Source of the DNA: Rhynchopus euleeides
Lineage: Eukaryota; Euglenozoa; Diplonemea; Diplonemida; Diplonemidae
Direction of reading: 5' to 3'
DNA length: 64,000 bases
Assembly (NCBI GenBank): GCA_963210315.1
Contig: OY723266.1
Coordinates: 682,001 to 746,000 of the forward strand
Below, in pieces: positions 1 to 10,081 of the stretch. The notes beneath the pieces were generated by a model. It made no database searches. It saw nothing but the letters and a program-made list of their open reading frames with translations, and had not been told where the DNA came from. The position numbers and the translations under genes were made by a program. How positions within the stretch are numbered: the stretch's first letter is position 1; every line of letters starts with the position of its first letter.

Positions 1-441
1 TTCCATAAAGAACTCAGGCGGGTGCCGCTCTCGTACCCCCGCATGCCTCACCCGCCGCGAACGAGGGAGGCCGCCACGCATGAGGAGCTTCTCTTCGCCA
101 CCTCCCGCTGCTCGTCAGTCAGGGAGCTACACCCCGTTTTTTCGGTTGAAGTTTTTTCTGATCAGAGTTGCACCCACCGTTTCTCTCCGTCCAGCCCGAG
201 AATGTCGAACCCTGAAAAATCGACAACACCCCACATCCTGCACCTGAGACGCGGCTTCCTTATCTGAGGGGCCGCGTCCAAATACACGGACTTTGCTAAA
301 CTGGACCCAACTCCCCACACCCTTTTTTTTGCCATTTTTTCAAAAAATCCCCCAAAATTTTCCAAATTTTTCAAAAATTTCCTAAATTTAGGACACCCTC
401 CTAATTATTATTAGCGTTAAATAAAAACGCATTATTTTACG
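1..441. other. Intergenic, no gene seen
   Basis: No open frame here has convincing protein character. From about 320 to 410 the sequence becomes A/T-rich with T and A runs. It then leads into the foldback element that starts near 415. Confidence 0.5.
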
Positions 442-553
442 CCCATGAGGCCAGGTTCCGAGTGGGCGTATTTCACGAGCGAAGCGAGTGAAATACGCAC
501 CCACGAGGAACCTGGCCTCATGGGAAGTAATAATAATCGTTTTTATTTAAAAT
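416..553. repeat. Foldback (palindromic) element with strong hairpin
   Basis: Two near-perfect inverted arms, 442-476 and 488-524, begin CCCATGAGGCCAGGTTCC and meet at a short loop containing GAGCGAAGCGAG. A second, outer inverted pair (TTAAATAAAAACG near 417-429, and its complement near 538-550) brackets the hairpin, so the whole unit is about 135 bp. This is the organisation of a foldback or MITE-type non-autonomous element. No clean target-site duplication is visible. Confidence 0.75.
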
Positions 554-611
554 TAATACTAGTTTTTATGTTACAAATTTTCAATACTTTGCGCCGACTA
601 AGAGCAATGTG

Positions 612-690
612 AAAAAAATAGCGTTAAATATGAGAAAATAGCGTTAAATATGAGAAAAATAGCGTTAAATATGAAAATAGCGTAAAATAA
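612..690. repeat. Short tandem repeat, unit about 19-20 bp
   Basis: About four imperfect tandem copies of a unit reading AAATAGCGTTAAATATGAG. Unit length varies slightly through the A-run. No coding role is apparent. Confidence 0.8.
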
Positions 691-755
691 TGGAAAATAA
701 CTTAACGCAATTTAGGTGGAAAAGGCGTAAAGTATTGAAAATGCGTAATATAAAT

Positions 756-935
756 GTATAATAGTTGACATGCAAGTATTATACATGTATTTTTACTTGA
801 TATACATGTATTTTACATGTATATTTCAGGCATATACATGTATTATACATGTATAATAGTTGACATGCAAGTATTATACATGTATAATACATGTATATAC
901 TTGTAGTTATACATGTAAAATTTACAAGATCCCAC
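756..935. repeat. Partial copy of the TACATGTA palindromic element
   Basis: The stretch consists of overlapping TACATGTAT/ATACATGTA palindromes. It ends in CAAGATCCCACCGTG, the same terminus as the complete element at 30001-30731. The opposite terminus is missing, so this is a one-ended or truncated copy. Confidence 0.8.
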
Positions 936-945
936 CGTGAAGGGG

Positions 946-1629
946 TGAACATTACGGGATTTTTCACATAGGCGAGGAACACGCACAAAATGGCTGTGAA
1001 CTTGAAACCCCGGCCCCTGGGAGTATTTGGGGGCGGTCTGGGTGGTTTTTGGGGGTATTTGGCCACTTCTGAGCCAATCCGTGACCATGTTCAAAAAATT
1101 GTAGTGGTTTGGTTCCGGCCCCCTCATTTGAACCCCCCTCCCGACCCCGTCCCGCCCTACTTGCTCGCAACATACCGCCTTTTCGTTTCCTGAGTGGGCA
1201 CTGCTGCCTTCGGTTCAAATTGGGAGCGCAGGAACGTGACAAGCTTGGGAAGGAGTGCCTTCTCAGTACTTTCTCCGCTGTTGTGTTCTGCTGCGAGCGC
1301 GCACGCTTCTGCAGCAGGCATTCAATCTGGCTTCGTTCGGAATTCGGCCTCTTCCAAACCCCTGTGGACATCCTTCGCTGCAGAGGCAGATGGGATAGCC
1401 TTCTTCCTGAACATGCCTGAACATGTTCAATTCTTCAGCAGAATGAGTCACTGGCACACCGGTGAGTGCCTTGTTGTGCTTGAACTGTGCCATCTGTGCT
1501 GCGCGGTGACTATTGAGATCAGTGAGGACATTTGGTCCGACAGGTTCCCACATGATGACTCACAGAAACCATTTATCGCGGGGACCGCGACAGCTTCGCC
1601 GTGGCCACACACCTCATCCTTGTCTGCAG
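946..1629. other. Intergenic, no supported gene
   Basis: Short minus-strand frames around 1190-1553 have some protein-like composition but are broken by frame changes, with no recognisable domain. They may be remnants. G-rich tracts occur around 1020-1060. Confidence 0.4.
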
Positions 1630-1991
1630 GGTGGCCAGGATGTCCGGGATATACCGGGTGGGGAGGTGGAAACGGGAGGACCCGAGCTGTCAGATATCCC
1701 GCCTGGGTAGGACATGTCCTCCCCCCCCGGGAGGACATGAGTCCTCCCGCGGGAGGACTCATGCCCTCCCGGGAGATGGTGTGTCAAAAAATATGAAAAA
1801 TGCCGTTGTCCAACGGTTTTTGACCCCACAGGACATCCCCCGGGAGGACGGAACACCTCCCCCGGGAGGACTCCTCCCGGGGGGGAGGACATGGCCTTCC
1901 CGGGCGGGATATCTGACAGCTCATGTCCTCCCGGGGCAGCTCCCTCCGTTGTCCACCTCCCACCCGGGATATCCCGGACATCCTGGCCGCC
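1630..1991. mobile_element. MITE-like element with ~90 bp terminal inverted repeats
   Basis: The left end (GGTGGCCAGGATGTCCGGGA near 1630) is repeated in inverse at the right end (near 1972-1991). Similarity continues for about 90 bp inward, including CTGTCAGATATCCCGCC on both arms. The interior holds several self-complementary TCCTCCCGGGAGGA-type palindromes. No transposase is present and no target duplication was identified. Inferred to be a non-autonomous DNA element. Confidence 0.7.
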
Positions 1992-2412
1992 GTGTAGAAG
2001 TGGACCTGGGTGACCCCTATGCATTCGACGGAGGGCACGTCAGAAAGCCCCCCGAGTGACGCCCTTGCATGCGCGGACACATACCAGGCTTTGTTGACAA
2101 TATCGGTCGAAACCTGACAGAACACCCGCTGAAATGTCACCTTTTTGGCCCAATAGTGCTCAGATGCCTCATCAGAGGCGGCGGAACGTGGTCCATGACG
2201 TGGTATTTCGATGATGCAGGTGACGGGGTGATTGGGAGACTCAGCCGGGGAGGGGTTCGGTACCAAACCACTACAAAATTTTCAGCATTGCATTTCAGCC
2301 CCGTTCCGGGCCACCAAAGTGGGTGTCTCACACCCAGGGACGGTTTTTGGGGTGGTCTGGCCACTTTTTCAGCATTTTTGGGGGGTTTCTGTCCGAAAAA
2401 TGTCGTAATTAT
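1992..2412. other. Intergenic, repeat-derived, no gene
   Basis: No convincing coding sequence. A short segment at about 2255-2285 resembles, in inverse orientation, the sequence at about 1083-1110 (both contain GTAGTGGTTTGGT), suggesting dispersed repeat debris. Confidence 0.35.
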
Positions 2413-2507
2413 TGGTGCCCCTGACGACCCCATATTGCGTAGTTTGTGCGTAGTGAAAAGGGGGGGGGGGGGTCTCATTTTTTGATTTACTCAGCCATTC
2501 TCTGTCT

Positions 2508-2714
2508 CTATGCCGGGACCCCAAACTCAAGGAGTTCTTGCTGTTCCGGGGTCAGTGAGGGTGCAGGCGCTTCAGGTGCTGCAGGTGCTGCAGGTTCTTC
2601 AGGTGCTGCAGCGCTGGCAGCCTTCGGTGCGGGTTTCGACGCAGTCTTTGCAGGTCTCTTTGGGGGTGCCCTTTGGCGCGGTGCCTGCTTCAGCTCGTCG
2701 GGTGGAAGCATCAA
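2508..2714 (-). CDS. Cargo ORF, Ala/Pro/Lys-rich low-complexity protein
   Basis: This 68-residue frame begins MMLPPDELKQAPRQRAPP and continues as Ala/Pro/Lys-rich repeats, then APEAPAPSLTPEQQELLEF near the end. The sister element has the same frame at 12481-12678, three residues shorter in its alanine/proline repeat. Composition resembles a disordered basic tail. Function unknown, and it may not be translated. Confidence 0.3.
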   Translation of the reverse strand: MMLPPDELKQAPRQRAPPKRPAKTASKPAPKAASAAAPEEPAAPAAPEAPAPSLTPEQQELLEFGVPA

Positions 2715-2721
2715 CGCATCA

Positions 2722-2916
2722 TTAAGTCTCCTGGACGTTGTCAGCGGAGGTTGCCTGTGTGGCGGTGACCTCCGTATACCCCGCGGGATCCAGTGCCAGT
2801 AGCGCCTTCTTCAGCTTTTCGTCGACCCCTCGGCCGACGCTCTCCTTGATGTCAAGGGCCACCTTCAGGGTGGCACCTCGCATCGCCCTGAAGGCTGTGA
2901 TCGTATCATCATTCAC
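2722..2916 (-). CDS. Cargo ORF of TIR element, unknown function
   Basis: A frame of about 64 residues reading NDDTITAFRAMRGATLKVAL and onward, ending in NVQET and a stop. It is nearly identical to the start of the longer frame in the sister element (12083-12400), differing by an M/L change at about residue 11. The first codon is GTG, so the true start is uncertain; this may be an exon or captured fragment. It contains a charged helical stretch (DEKLKKALLAL). No family recognised. Conservation between two copies only shows that the element was copied, not that the protein is used. Confidence 0.35.
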   Translation of the reverse strand: MNDDTITAFRAMRGATLKVALDIKESVGRGVDEKLKKALLALDPAGYTEVTATQATSADNVQET

Positions 2917-3257
2917 AATCTCGAGGGTGTTCTACGCGGCTCCTGGAACTCACTTCCTTCTCAGGTGTTTCTGGGCATGGGGCAACCTTGCCCAGGTGTT
3001 TCTGGAGTCCCGCCCCACATGTCGTGCGTTCTTTCGTACGGTGTATAGTGAGTTCTGGCAATAATTTTTTGCTCGGTCAGCGCAGTGCCTCCAGTCCTGT
3101 CTCAGTAGCCACACAGAAAGGGGGACCAAAAAAAACTGGGGGGGGACCAAAAAGCGAGACCCCCCCCCCAGATTGCGTAGTTTGTGCGTAGTGAAAAAGG
3201 GGTAAATCAGGGGCACCAGTAATGTTTACGTTTTTTGGTACCTTAAGACGGCCCCTA

Positions 3258-3276
3258 GGGGGGGGGGGGGGGGGGG
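3258..3276 (+). repeat. Homopolymer G tract (19 nt)
   Basis: Nineteen consecutive G residues immediately outside the left end of the long-TIR transposon. One of many such tracts in this window. Confidence 0.95.
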
Positions 3277-3288
3277 AATTGCCACATT

Positions 3289-3593
3289 CACCACGGACTA
3301 GTCGGGCAGTGACGGGTGGGGTCGACTAGTCGGGACGACGGGTGAAAACTCGACAGGCGGCACCCGTCGACTCGACGGGTCCACCCGTCGACTCGACGGG
3401 TGGCACCCGTCGGCACGACGGGTGAACCTGCTGAAACGACGGGTGTTCCAGCCATTTCCTGTTGATATGGGCCAATTTCCATTGAAAACTAGGGGAGTAC
3501 CTTGCATGGCATCAGGTTATTTTTCACGCCGAACTATCTTCCCTGCACAGACCCACCCCCGATTACTTTCCATTTACAATTCCTAGTTGGTGA
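3289..3593 (+). repeat. Left long terminal inverted repeat
   Basis: Inverted counterpart of 5955-6239. Several modules combine a GACGGGTG/CACCCGTC core with GTCGAC. It is slightly longer than the right arm because of extra modules and small indels. Confidence 0.85.
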
Positions 3594-3860
3594 TGGGGCC
3601 TCAAGTGCATGTGCGACGGCTGTTCTCGTGGATTTTCATTGTTCGAGGGATCTTGACTCTGACAAACTGTGTCAGTTTGACAGAGCAACCTACTTCATGA
3701 AGGTGATCACTTTTCTGCCAGGCAAATTTTCGCCCCAGCCAACCCTTGCACAACCCACAAGGCAGTCTCCAAGATACCGTACCCTCATCACCACCCAGGC
3801 CAAGATACCCCAAGATACCATCATCACCACCCAGGCCACCCAGACGAGCCACACCAATCA

Positions 3861-5791
3861 ATGCCAGCGGCAAAGCGTACTGCAGCGCAGGCCCTCGCCA
3901 GCGCTGTGGACATGACGGTGTTTGTACGTGCTTGGATCAACACGTATGTTGTCGAGCGTGATGCTGATGGGTTGAGCCACATGACCCTGAAGCAGCTTCT
4001 CGGCAAGCTGGCGGATACTACCATCAAGTCGACTGATCCCATCATCAGTCTTGCCCTGTACAAAAAGTATGAGAAGGTGGGGGGTGGGGTGATCAGCAAG
4101 TCGACCGCGAAGGATGGTCGCACGATGTACGCTGCCCGTGTCAATAGCGGGTCAGACATCGAGTTTGTCGGGTTGGGCCTCCGGAAGAGCAACGGGAAGG
4201 ACCACCCGACAGGGCTCAAGGAGATGGCCGACGCCTGCCCCGCGGCACTGCAGCTATGGTGAAGCTGTACGAGGCGGAGAAGAAACAGGCACAGAAGACC
4301 CAGCAGAGCAGGCTGGCCGTAGGCATTTTCGACGGTGCCTTCGCAACACGGTTGGTGACAGTTGCCGATAAGCAGAAGGATGAGTACAGAACGTGGTTCA
4401 CGTTCAACTTCCTGAAGCAAATCGCAAGAGTGCAGAGAGGGGTTTTCGAAAAGGCGAACGTGATGTTTCGGCTCGCCTGCTTAGGGTAGCAGGGGACCAT
4501 CTTGAGCTGTGGTCGGCATTTAGTAAGATGGGGTCATCTTCGCACAGGAGCGCGTTTTGTACCACACCACGAAATGACTGGTTGAAACAGCTCCACGCCT
4601 GCCACAGGGCTAGCATCCAGGAACTTCATGAAGCTGGGTTTGAGAGCCTGTACGCAGGGGTCACCCCCCCTGCCGACATAAACGGGTTCATCGCAATACT
4701 CGCAGAGATCTTGCCTGATGGACCTGCCGTGCAGAAGGCTGTCCTTGGCAGCTCAACGTGTTCTAACATGACGGGAAACCAGGCCAGAGATGTTCTGAGT
4801 CGCTTACTCACCATTACCAAGACGAAGGGGGTGCAGCATCTACTCTGTATTGCAATGGAAATGCTTGTGCATTTCCGCTACAACGACATCCCCCATCAAG
4901 TACCACCAGGAGGGAAAGTGCGCGAAACAGTTCATCTTCTCGCTCATCGCAATGCACATCCTTGTGTTTGTCCTGGAGTGGGTGTCACCTGGGAGAACAT
5001 CCGAGGGGCGTGGTGTTACATATATCCATTCGATGAGCCACTGGTTTGATCCAGAAGATGCACACCCCCTCGCCCTGAGTGACGAGGAACTGGAGAGGGG
5101 GAATGGCGTCTCCAAACGCCATGCCCTGAGGGTGACATCGCAGCAGACCGCCGAACGGGACCTGCTGCTCTTCGAAATGCAGAGGACCAAAGGCAAGGGG
5201 TGCGGCCTGCTGGACCAACCGAGCACCCCGACCCTCCTGAAGTTCGGCGCGATAAAGCTTTGCTGCTGTGTCACCGCGAGGAACGCTTGTTGGAAGGGAG
5301 CAACGGCAGCACTGCAGCGGAGACTCGAGTCCCTCAGCCTTGGATCTCACGTCACAAAAAGGGGGCGATGGGGCCAACAATTTCTGGGCGACCCGGAAAA
5401 CACCACTCCAAAGGCAACGCTGCTCGCATGCATCTGCAAGTCCAAATCCTGGGGCAACAGCGAGGATGTGCCAGAAGTGCCAGAACCAACCCCATCCGGT
5501 ACAGTGCCTGTGCAGCAACATATCTGCATTGTGTGCTCCAAAGTTGTCCACACGAGAGAAGCACTGTTTGCGCATTATGATGCTGCACATCGGCCACAAA
5601 ACAACGCGCCGTGTCAGACCTGCACTGTCACATGCCAGGAGTGCGGCAAACGGACAAAATCGAAGGGACTGAGCCAGCACTACCTCAGTCACCATTCGCG
5701 CGTGCTGACACAAAAGCGTTGCTGTGTTTGTTTCGAGCTCTTTAAAACCACTGTAAAGCGCGAAGAGCACATGAGATCCGCGCACCCGTAA
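3861..5791 (+). pseudogene. Frameshifted zinc-finger protein gene inside long-TIR transposon
   Basis: Protein-like sequence runs through four overlapping frames: 3861-4262 (starts MPAAKRTAAQ), 4256-4489 (MVKLYEAEKKQAQK), about 4480-4900 (RVAGDHLELWSAF), and about 4900-5791. The last segment ends with three C2H2-type fingers: CIVCSKVVHTREALFAHYDAAH (near 5524-5590), CQECGKRTKSKGLSQHYLSHH, and CCVCFELFKT...H...H at the C terminus. The frame changes near 4256, 4480 and 4900 do not sit at clear GT...AG boundaries, so I read them as frameshifts in a decayed gene. Introns are possible. It occupies the position of a transposase, but no DDE or tyrosine-recombinase motif could be identified. Confidence 0.55.
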
Positions 5792-5954
5792 GTGAGGGGG
5801 GGGGTGTTTGGCAGTTCAGGTACGTAGGTGATTTTGTTTGTCCTCGAGAGCGGAGTGACGTCGTGGGGGAGTTGTCTTGAGGCCCCACCCCCAGGCCCCC
5901 TGCCCACCTGGATGGCTCACCCCCCTCCTGGTGGTCCACCGGTGGGCAGCCCCT

Positions 5955-6239
5955 TCACCAACTAGGAATTGTAAATGGAAAGTAATGGGGGGGGTGGGTC
6001 TGTGCAGGGAAGATAGCTCGGCGTGAAAAATAACCTGATGCCATGCAAGGTACTCCCCTAGTTTTCAATGGAAATTGGCCCATATCAACAGGAAATGGCT
6101 GGAACACCCGTCGTTTCAGCAGGTTCACCCGTCGACTCGACGGGTCCACCCGTCGAGTCGACGGGTGCCACCCGTCGTTTCACCCGTCGTCATTTCACCC
6201 GTCGTCCCGACTAGTCGTCCGGGCGACTAGTCCGTGGTG
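5955..6239 (-). repeat. Right long terminal inverted repeat
   Basis: Inverted partner of 3289-3593. It ends in CGACTAGTCCGTGGTG and shares the GTCGAC-centred palindromic modules. Confidence 0.85.
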
Positions 6240-6734
6240 TTCCTGCGCTTCTGATCACAGGCGTTCCCAACCGGAGGTCTGTAGCTAGGTTTGCAATATC
6301 AATCAATGGTGAACTTCTGAAGAATACCCAACCATACTCCTCGTCAGGCGGGGAGTCGTGAACCTTCACCGTTCGTTGTTTCCCTTCTGAGCAACATGTT
6401 GCAGCATGACCAGTAAAAACACAATGTGAACCACTCGTAACTCCTTCTCGTTTCGAACCTATGTGATACACCCTCTCCCGCCGGTTCCTTCTCAGGCATC
6501 AACGGGAAACCCGCGATCCTGCGAGTCAAAAGTTGCACACCGGGAACCGGTGGAGGAAACGGGGGGGTGAAATGTGGCTCTGAATTGCAGAGCGATGTGT
6601 GCCGCAAACTCAACCCGATCCGAGTTGTATAACCCGTGTCCTCCTCAGGCATTGCGTGAGGACATGGCAACACAGGGAGGTCCCCACGCTGGGTTGCCTG
6701 GGCAGCAACCAGGAAACATGCCGAAGCAGCAGCC
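6240..6734. other. Spacer between transposon and ankyrin gene
   Basis: No supported gene. It holds the region downstream of the minus-strand ankyrin gene. No polyadenylation signal could be assigned. Confidence 0.4.
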
Positions 6735-9472
6735 TCACTCCTCACCGAAGCGCCTGGTGTACTCGCTGCGGCGCATGCGGTGCTTCGAGCTGGCGTGGCG
6801 CAGCACAGACTCTGCGGAAGGGAACGGCTCGCCGGATGCCAACGCAACCGCCCCGCACACAGCACACGCATGGGTGCTGCCCGCAGGGTCCTCCTCATCG
6901 TCCTCACGCTTCCGCTTGCTGCTGCCGCTTCCTGGTGTTCCCCCCACAGCACCCTGTGCCGTCTCTGAACTGTCACTATCATCGTCACCATCATCTCCGT
7001 CAAGGGCTTCAAGGGCTTCAGGCACGAGCGCCTGCACCGTCTTCGCACCCCGGTTCGGACCCCGGCGCCTCAGGCCCGCTGCCACGGACACGCATGTCCT
7101 CCCGTCTGCAGCAGGCTTCGTCACGTCTGCCCCGCGTTCCAACAGGAGACGGCACACAGGCGCTCTTGTCGCATTCACCGCAGCGAGCAGTGGAGGCACT
7201 GCACCGTCGTTGACACCAGCACCGTGGTCCAGCAGCAGGGTCACGACCTTGACGTCCCCCGATGCCGCTGCATACCCCAAGCACGTCCACCCGTCATTGT
7301 CCTGTGCACCAACGTCCGCACCCTTCTCCAGCAGTGCCCTGCACCAGCCCATCATCCGACCTGAACGTGCCTCCAGCATCAGCCTTGTTCTCCCACAGCT
7401 GTCGCGCACGTTAAGGTCGAGCCGTGGTGATGCCAACAGCGTCTGGAACATGAAGGCATCACTGGTCTTGTGCAGCAGCGGCACTCCTTTCCTGTCGCAC
7501 GTGTTAGGGCACGCACCCGCAGCGAGCAGTGCAGCGAATGCATGACCACAATTGCTTGTGACTGCGACATGCAGAGCTGTCAGACCGTCGTTGTTGTGGA
7601 CAGAGGGGTCATCACCGGCAGCGAGAAGTGCAGCCACTGCCCCCTCACATCGGCCGGTGATTGCGATGAGCAGAGCTGTCAGGCCGTCGTTGTTGCGGAC
7701 AGAGGGGTCAGCCCCATGCGACACGAGCAACACAACAAGCTGTGCCCACACCTTGTCTGCCTCCTCACGCTGGTTTCTGTCGGAGTATCTGTATTGGCCC
7801 CAAGCGTCAGACACGGCATGCATGAGGCACGTCCATCCTTTGGAGTCACGGGAGGTCACGTCTGGCGTGCGATTGTTTGCCTTCAAGTACGCGAGTATGT
7901 CCTCACAGGCACCCAGATTGTTGACGGAGGCTGCTTGCATGAGGCATGTACCCCCGTCACCGTCCTGTACACTCAGCTCCACGAGCAGGCGTCGCATGTC
8001 TGTCGTGTCGTAGGAAGAATCACGCGAAGCAGACGCCAGGACTGTGGTGAAGGAGGACTGCTGCAGGGTGCCGTGTGAGACAATGGCACGTACTGTAGGC
8101 AGGCTGTTTGCCTCGACAGCTCGGGGTGAACCTTTTGAACGGGCGCCTCCACGTGGCGAACCCCGGTAACGGTGAGGGTAGAGACCGGCGAAGATCCGTT
8201 CATTTTTCCGCTGCGTGCCCTATTTCAATACAGCGGGGGGCCCTTTTTCGCAGCTTTGAGCGTTATTGATGTTGTGGTGTTTGTGATTTCCCTTTTACCG
8301 TGGTGCACGCAACAGCTGGCGCTCGTCGGCTCGCAGGTTACGAGGCAATTGCTAGTCACACTGCTTGAGAGGCCTTCGGGCATTCGTTTGCTAGTAGCTT
8401 AGCTACACTTCTTCACTCCGTCTGAGGGGGCGGGTAGGGGGCTGCCATCAGCCCCCTGCCGTCCTGTGGTGTGTGCCCTTCTAGCTTCCATTTTTAAATC
8501 TAACACCGGTGTGTGTCCCGTGTGTCTTTTCCCTTCCCCACCCCCACACACGCATGCCGGACGGACGCTGGATAGCCTGCTCGACAGGCTAGCTCGGACC
8601 TGTGGCCGACGGGCCGGGGTCGGACCTCGTTCGGTTCAAACCCAACTAATGTTTGCCTCGACAGCTCTGTGAAGTGAGCTGCACAGGACCGTATGTTCTT
8701 GTGGCATGAAGGCAGCGAACACCCGATCACGACCTTTCTCAGCAGCCCTGTAGAAGAAGTCGGCGTTGAACTCTGTGACACCACACTCGACCAGTATCTG
8801 CACAAGATCACGCCTCTGGAGTCTGTCCATCTCGTACTCCCTCACAAGGGAAAAATCTCGCCGTCCGAGGTACTCCTTCCACTCCCTACATGCCAATAGA
8901 ATCCTGCACATGGGCAAATCAGGTTCAGCCAGAGCAGCGGAGAGTGCATCTCTGACAGGGTTGATGTATGTATGATTTTTCCAGTGAGGACGAAGGTTGT
9001 TGGCCACCGAGTCACCCCATGCAAGGAGCATGAGGTGCACAGTCTCAGTGTCCCCTCGCTCCACAGCCCGTTTGAGATCAGGTGTGTCGTGCGCAAGGCT
9101 GACACCTCTCTCTCCCAGCATACGTCTGGCCTCCTCGCGATCAATAGGCATGACCTCGATGGTGCTGCCTGAGGACAGGGCAGCGACACTGCTGTCGTCG
9201 GACAGGAGCAGCCCCTCTGGCATCATCGTCATCGTGAATGTGGGGAAGGTATGATCCAGTTCGCACAGCGCCTTATGCACTGCGGTGTGCAGTTCAGCCA
9301 GTTTCGGCTCACCGGCAAACTCACACATCACCTCATGTTTCCCGAGCACCACACGCAGCTCCATCGCAGGTGTTGTCTCTCCTGTAGGATTCGCACGGCA
9401 AACGGAACAACCAAACATGCACTCCTGTGGACACTGTTCCAGGTCGGTGAAGACGGAGCACAAGGCGGACAT
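6735..9472 (-). CDS. Ubiquitin-like / ankyrin-repeat / zinc-finger protein, interrupted by a 527 bp insertion
   Basis: Two coding blocks, 9472-8650 and 8104-6735, join in frame (823 + 1370 = 2193 nt, 730 residues) when one copy of the 18 bp repeat flanking the insertion is removed. The ATG at 9472 is the first in-frame methionine; the frame is open upstream to a GTG at 9535, so an upstream exon is possible. The N terminus has Cys pairs (CPQEC, CSVC), then a segment from MELRVVLGKHEVMC to STIEVMP that resembles a ubiquitin-like fold. Ankyrin repeats follow (NNDGLTALHVAVTS, DNDGWTCLGYAAASGDVKVV, LLLERGADV). An acidic linker and KRKRE basic stretch precede a C-terminal CAVC...HASSKH finger. Ankyrin arrays bind proteins, so a scaffold or regulatory role is plausible; the partner is unknown. 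Confidence 0.7.
8105..8667 (-). mobile_element. Intron-like insertion with 18 bp flanking direct repeat in ankyrin gene
   Basis: The sequence TGTTTGCCTCGACAGCTC occurs exactly at 8105-8122 and 8650-8667. The 527 bp between contains stops in the gene's frame. Removing 545 bp (insert plus one repeat) restores a continuous ankyrin reading frame. The duplicated word also supplies a possible splice pair on the minus strand: GTCGAG|GCAAAC at the 5' side and GTCGAG|GC at the 3' side. It could therefore be removed as a GC-AG intron whose splice sites lie in the target duplication. Weak inverted similarity (TTTGAACCG / TTTGAACGG) is present near the ends. Either an introner-type intron or a recent gene-breaking insertion. 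Confidence 0.65.
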
Positions 9473-9535
9473 CCCAGCGACCTGGTATCGCCTGCCTGGG
9501 TTCCGGTAAAGTCCCAAGAGTTTGCTTGTGCGCAC

Positions 9536-10081
9536 GAGTGGCAGCCGATTGTGGCCCCTGTGAAGGGGCTAAACAATGGGGCGCTGATGCTGTGAGGATT
9601 CGGCAAGTCTGAGTCATCACAAAGCCTCGGTGCTTGGGAGATGGGGACCTTGGGCGGGGGTGGGATCATGGGCTGTCATCAGCTGCTGCAGGCCCACCAC
9701 CATCCATGCCGAGAAGACGGTTCATTCTTCTGAGACAGCTTGAGGAGATGCGTGAGGGGTGGATGCCTCCCGTACTCAGGGAAACGCACTGAGAGCAGCG
9801 CGGATGCGCTGGGGTGCAAGTGGAGCAAAAACAAAGAAAATCAAACACAGGGAGACACAAAGGGCACCCTTCAAGGAAACACAAAGTGAGACGTGTAGTG
9901 TCTGCCGCACCAGGCATGCCCAAGACACCAAGACAGGAATTGCGCTGGCCTGCTCCCAACGGGGTGCAGATCAGCCAACCCTTGGCAGGCAAGAGGTCCG
10001 ACCATTCCTGCAACTGCAACTGCACCAGCAGACATGCAGGCATGCAGGGCTCGCCCCTGCCTTCACTTCACTTCACTTCCT
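9536..10081. other. Intergenic, no gene seen
   Basis: Region upstream of the minus-strand ankyrin gene and downstream of the coiled-coil gene. No TATA-like box or domain-bearing frame is recognisable. A short GAAG/CTTC-rich stretch lies near 10060-10085. Confidence 0.4.

Larger units (their letters stand above)
2413..3218 (-). mobile_element. Non-autonomous TIR element with cargo ORFs, copy 1
   Basis: Both ends carry the 12 bp inverted repeat TGGTGCCCCTGA / TCAGGGGCACCA. Just inside, a 26 bp sequence starting ATTGCGTAGTTTGTG is repeated in the same direction at both ends, near 2435 and 3174. The element is therefore a nest of direct repeats within inverted repeats. It is the same family as 11780-12775, in opposite orientation and about 190 bp shorter. 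Flanking 5-mers do not match, so no target duplication is assigned to this copy. Confidence 0.75.
3289..6239 (+). mobile_element. DNA transposon with ~300 bp terminal inverted repeats
   Basis: The arms at 3289-3593 and 5955-6239 are inverted copies of each other. They start CACCACGGACTAGTCG and continue through the segment reading GGCCAATTTCCATTGAAAAC to CCTAGTTGGTGA. Each outer arm is packed with self-complementary CCCGTCGACTCGACGGG modules and ACTAGTCG motifs, which resemble arrayed binding sites. Between them lies about 2.3 kb with zinc-finger coding sequence. The arms differ in module number. No target-site duplication could be read. Superfamily unassigned. Confidence 0.8.
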
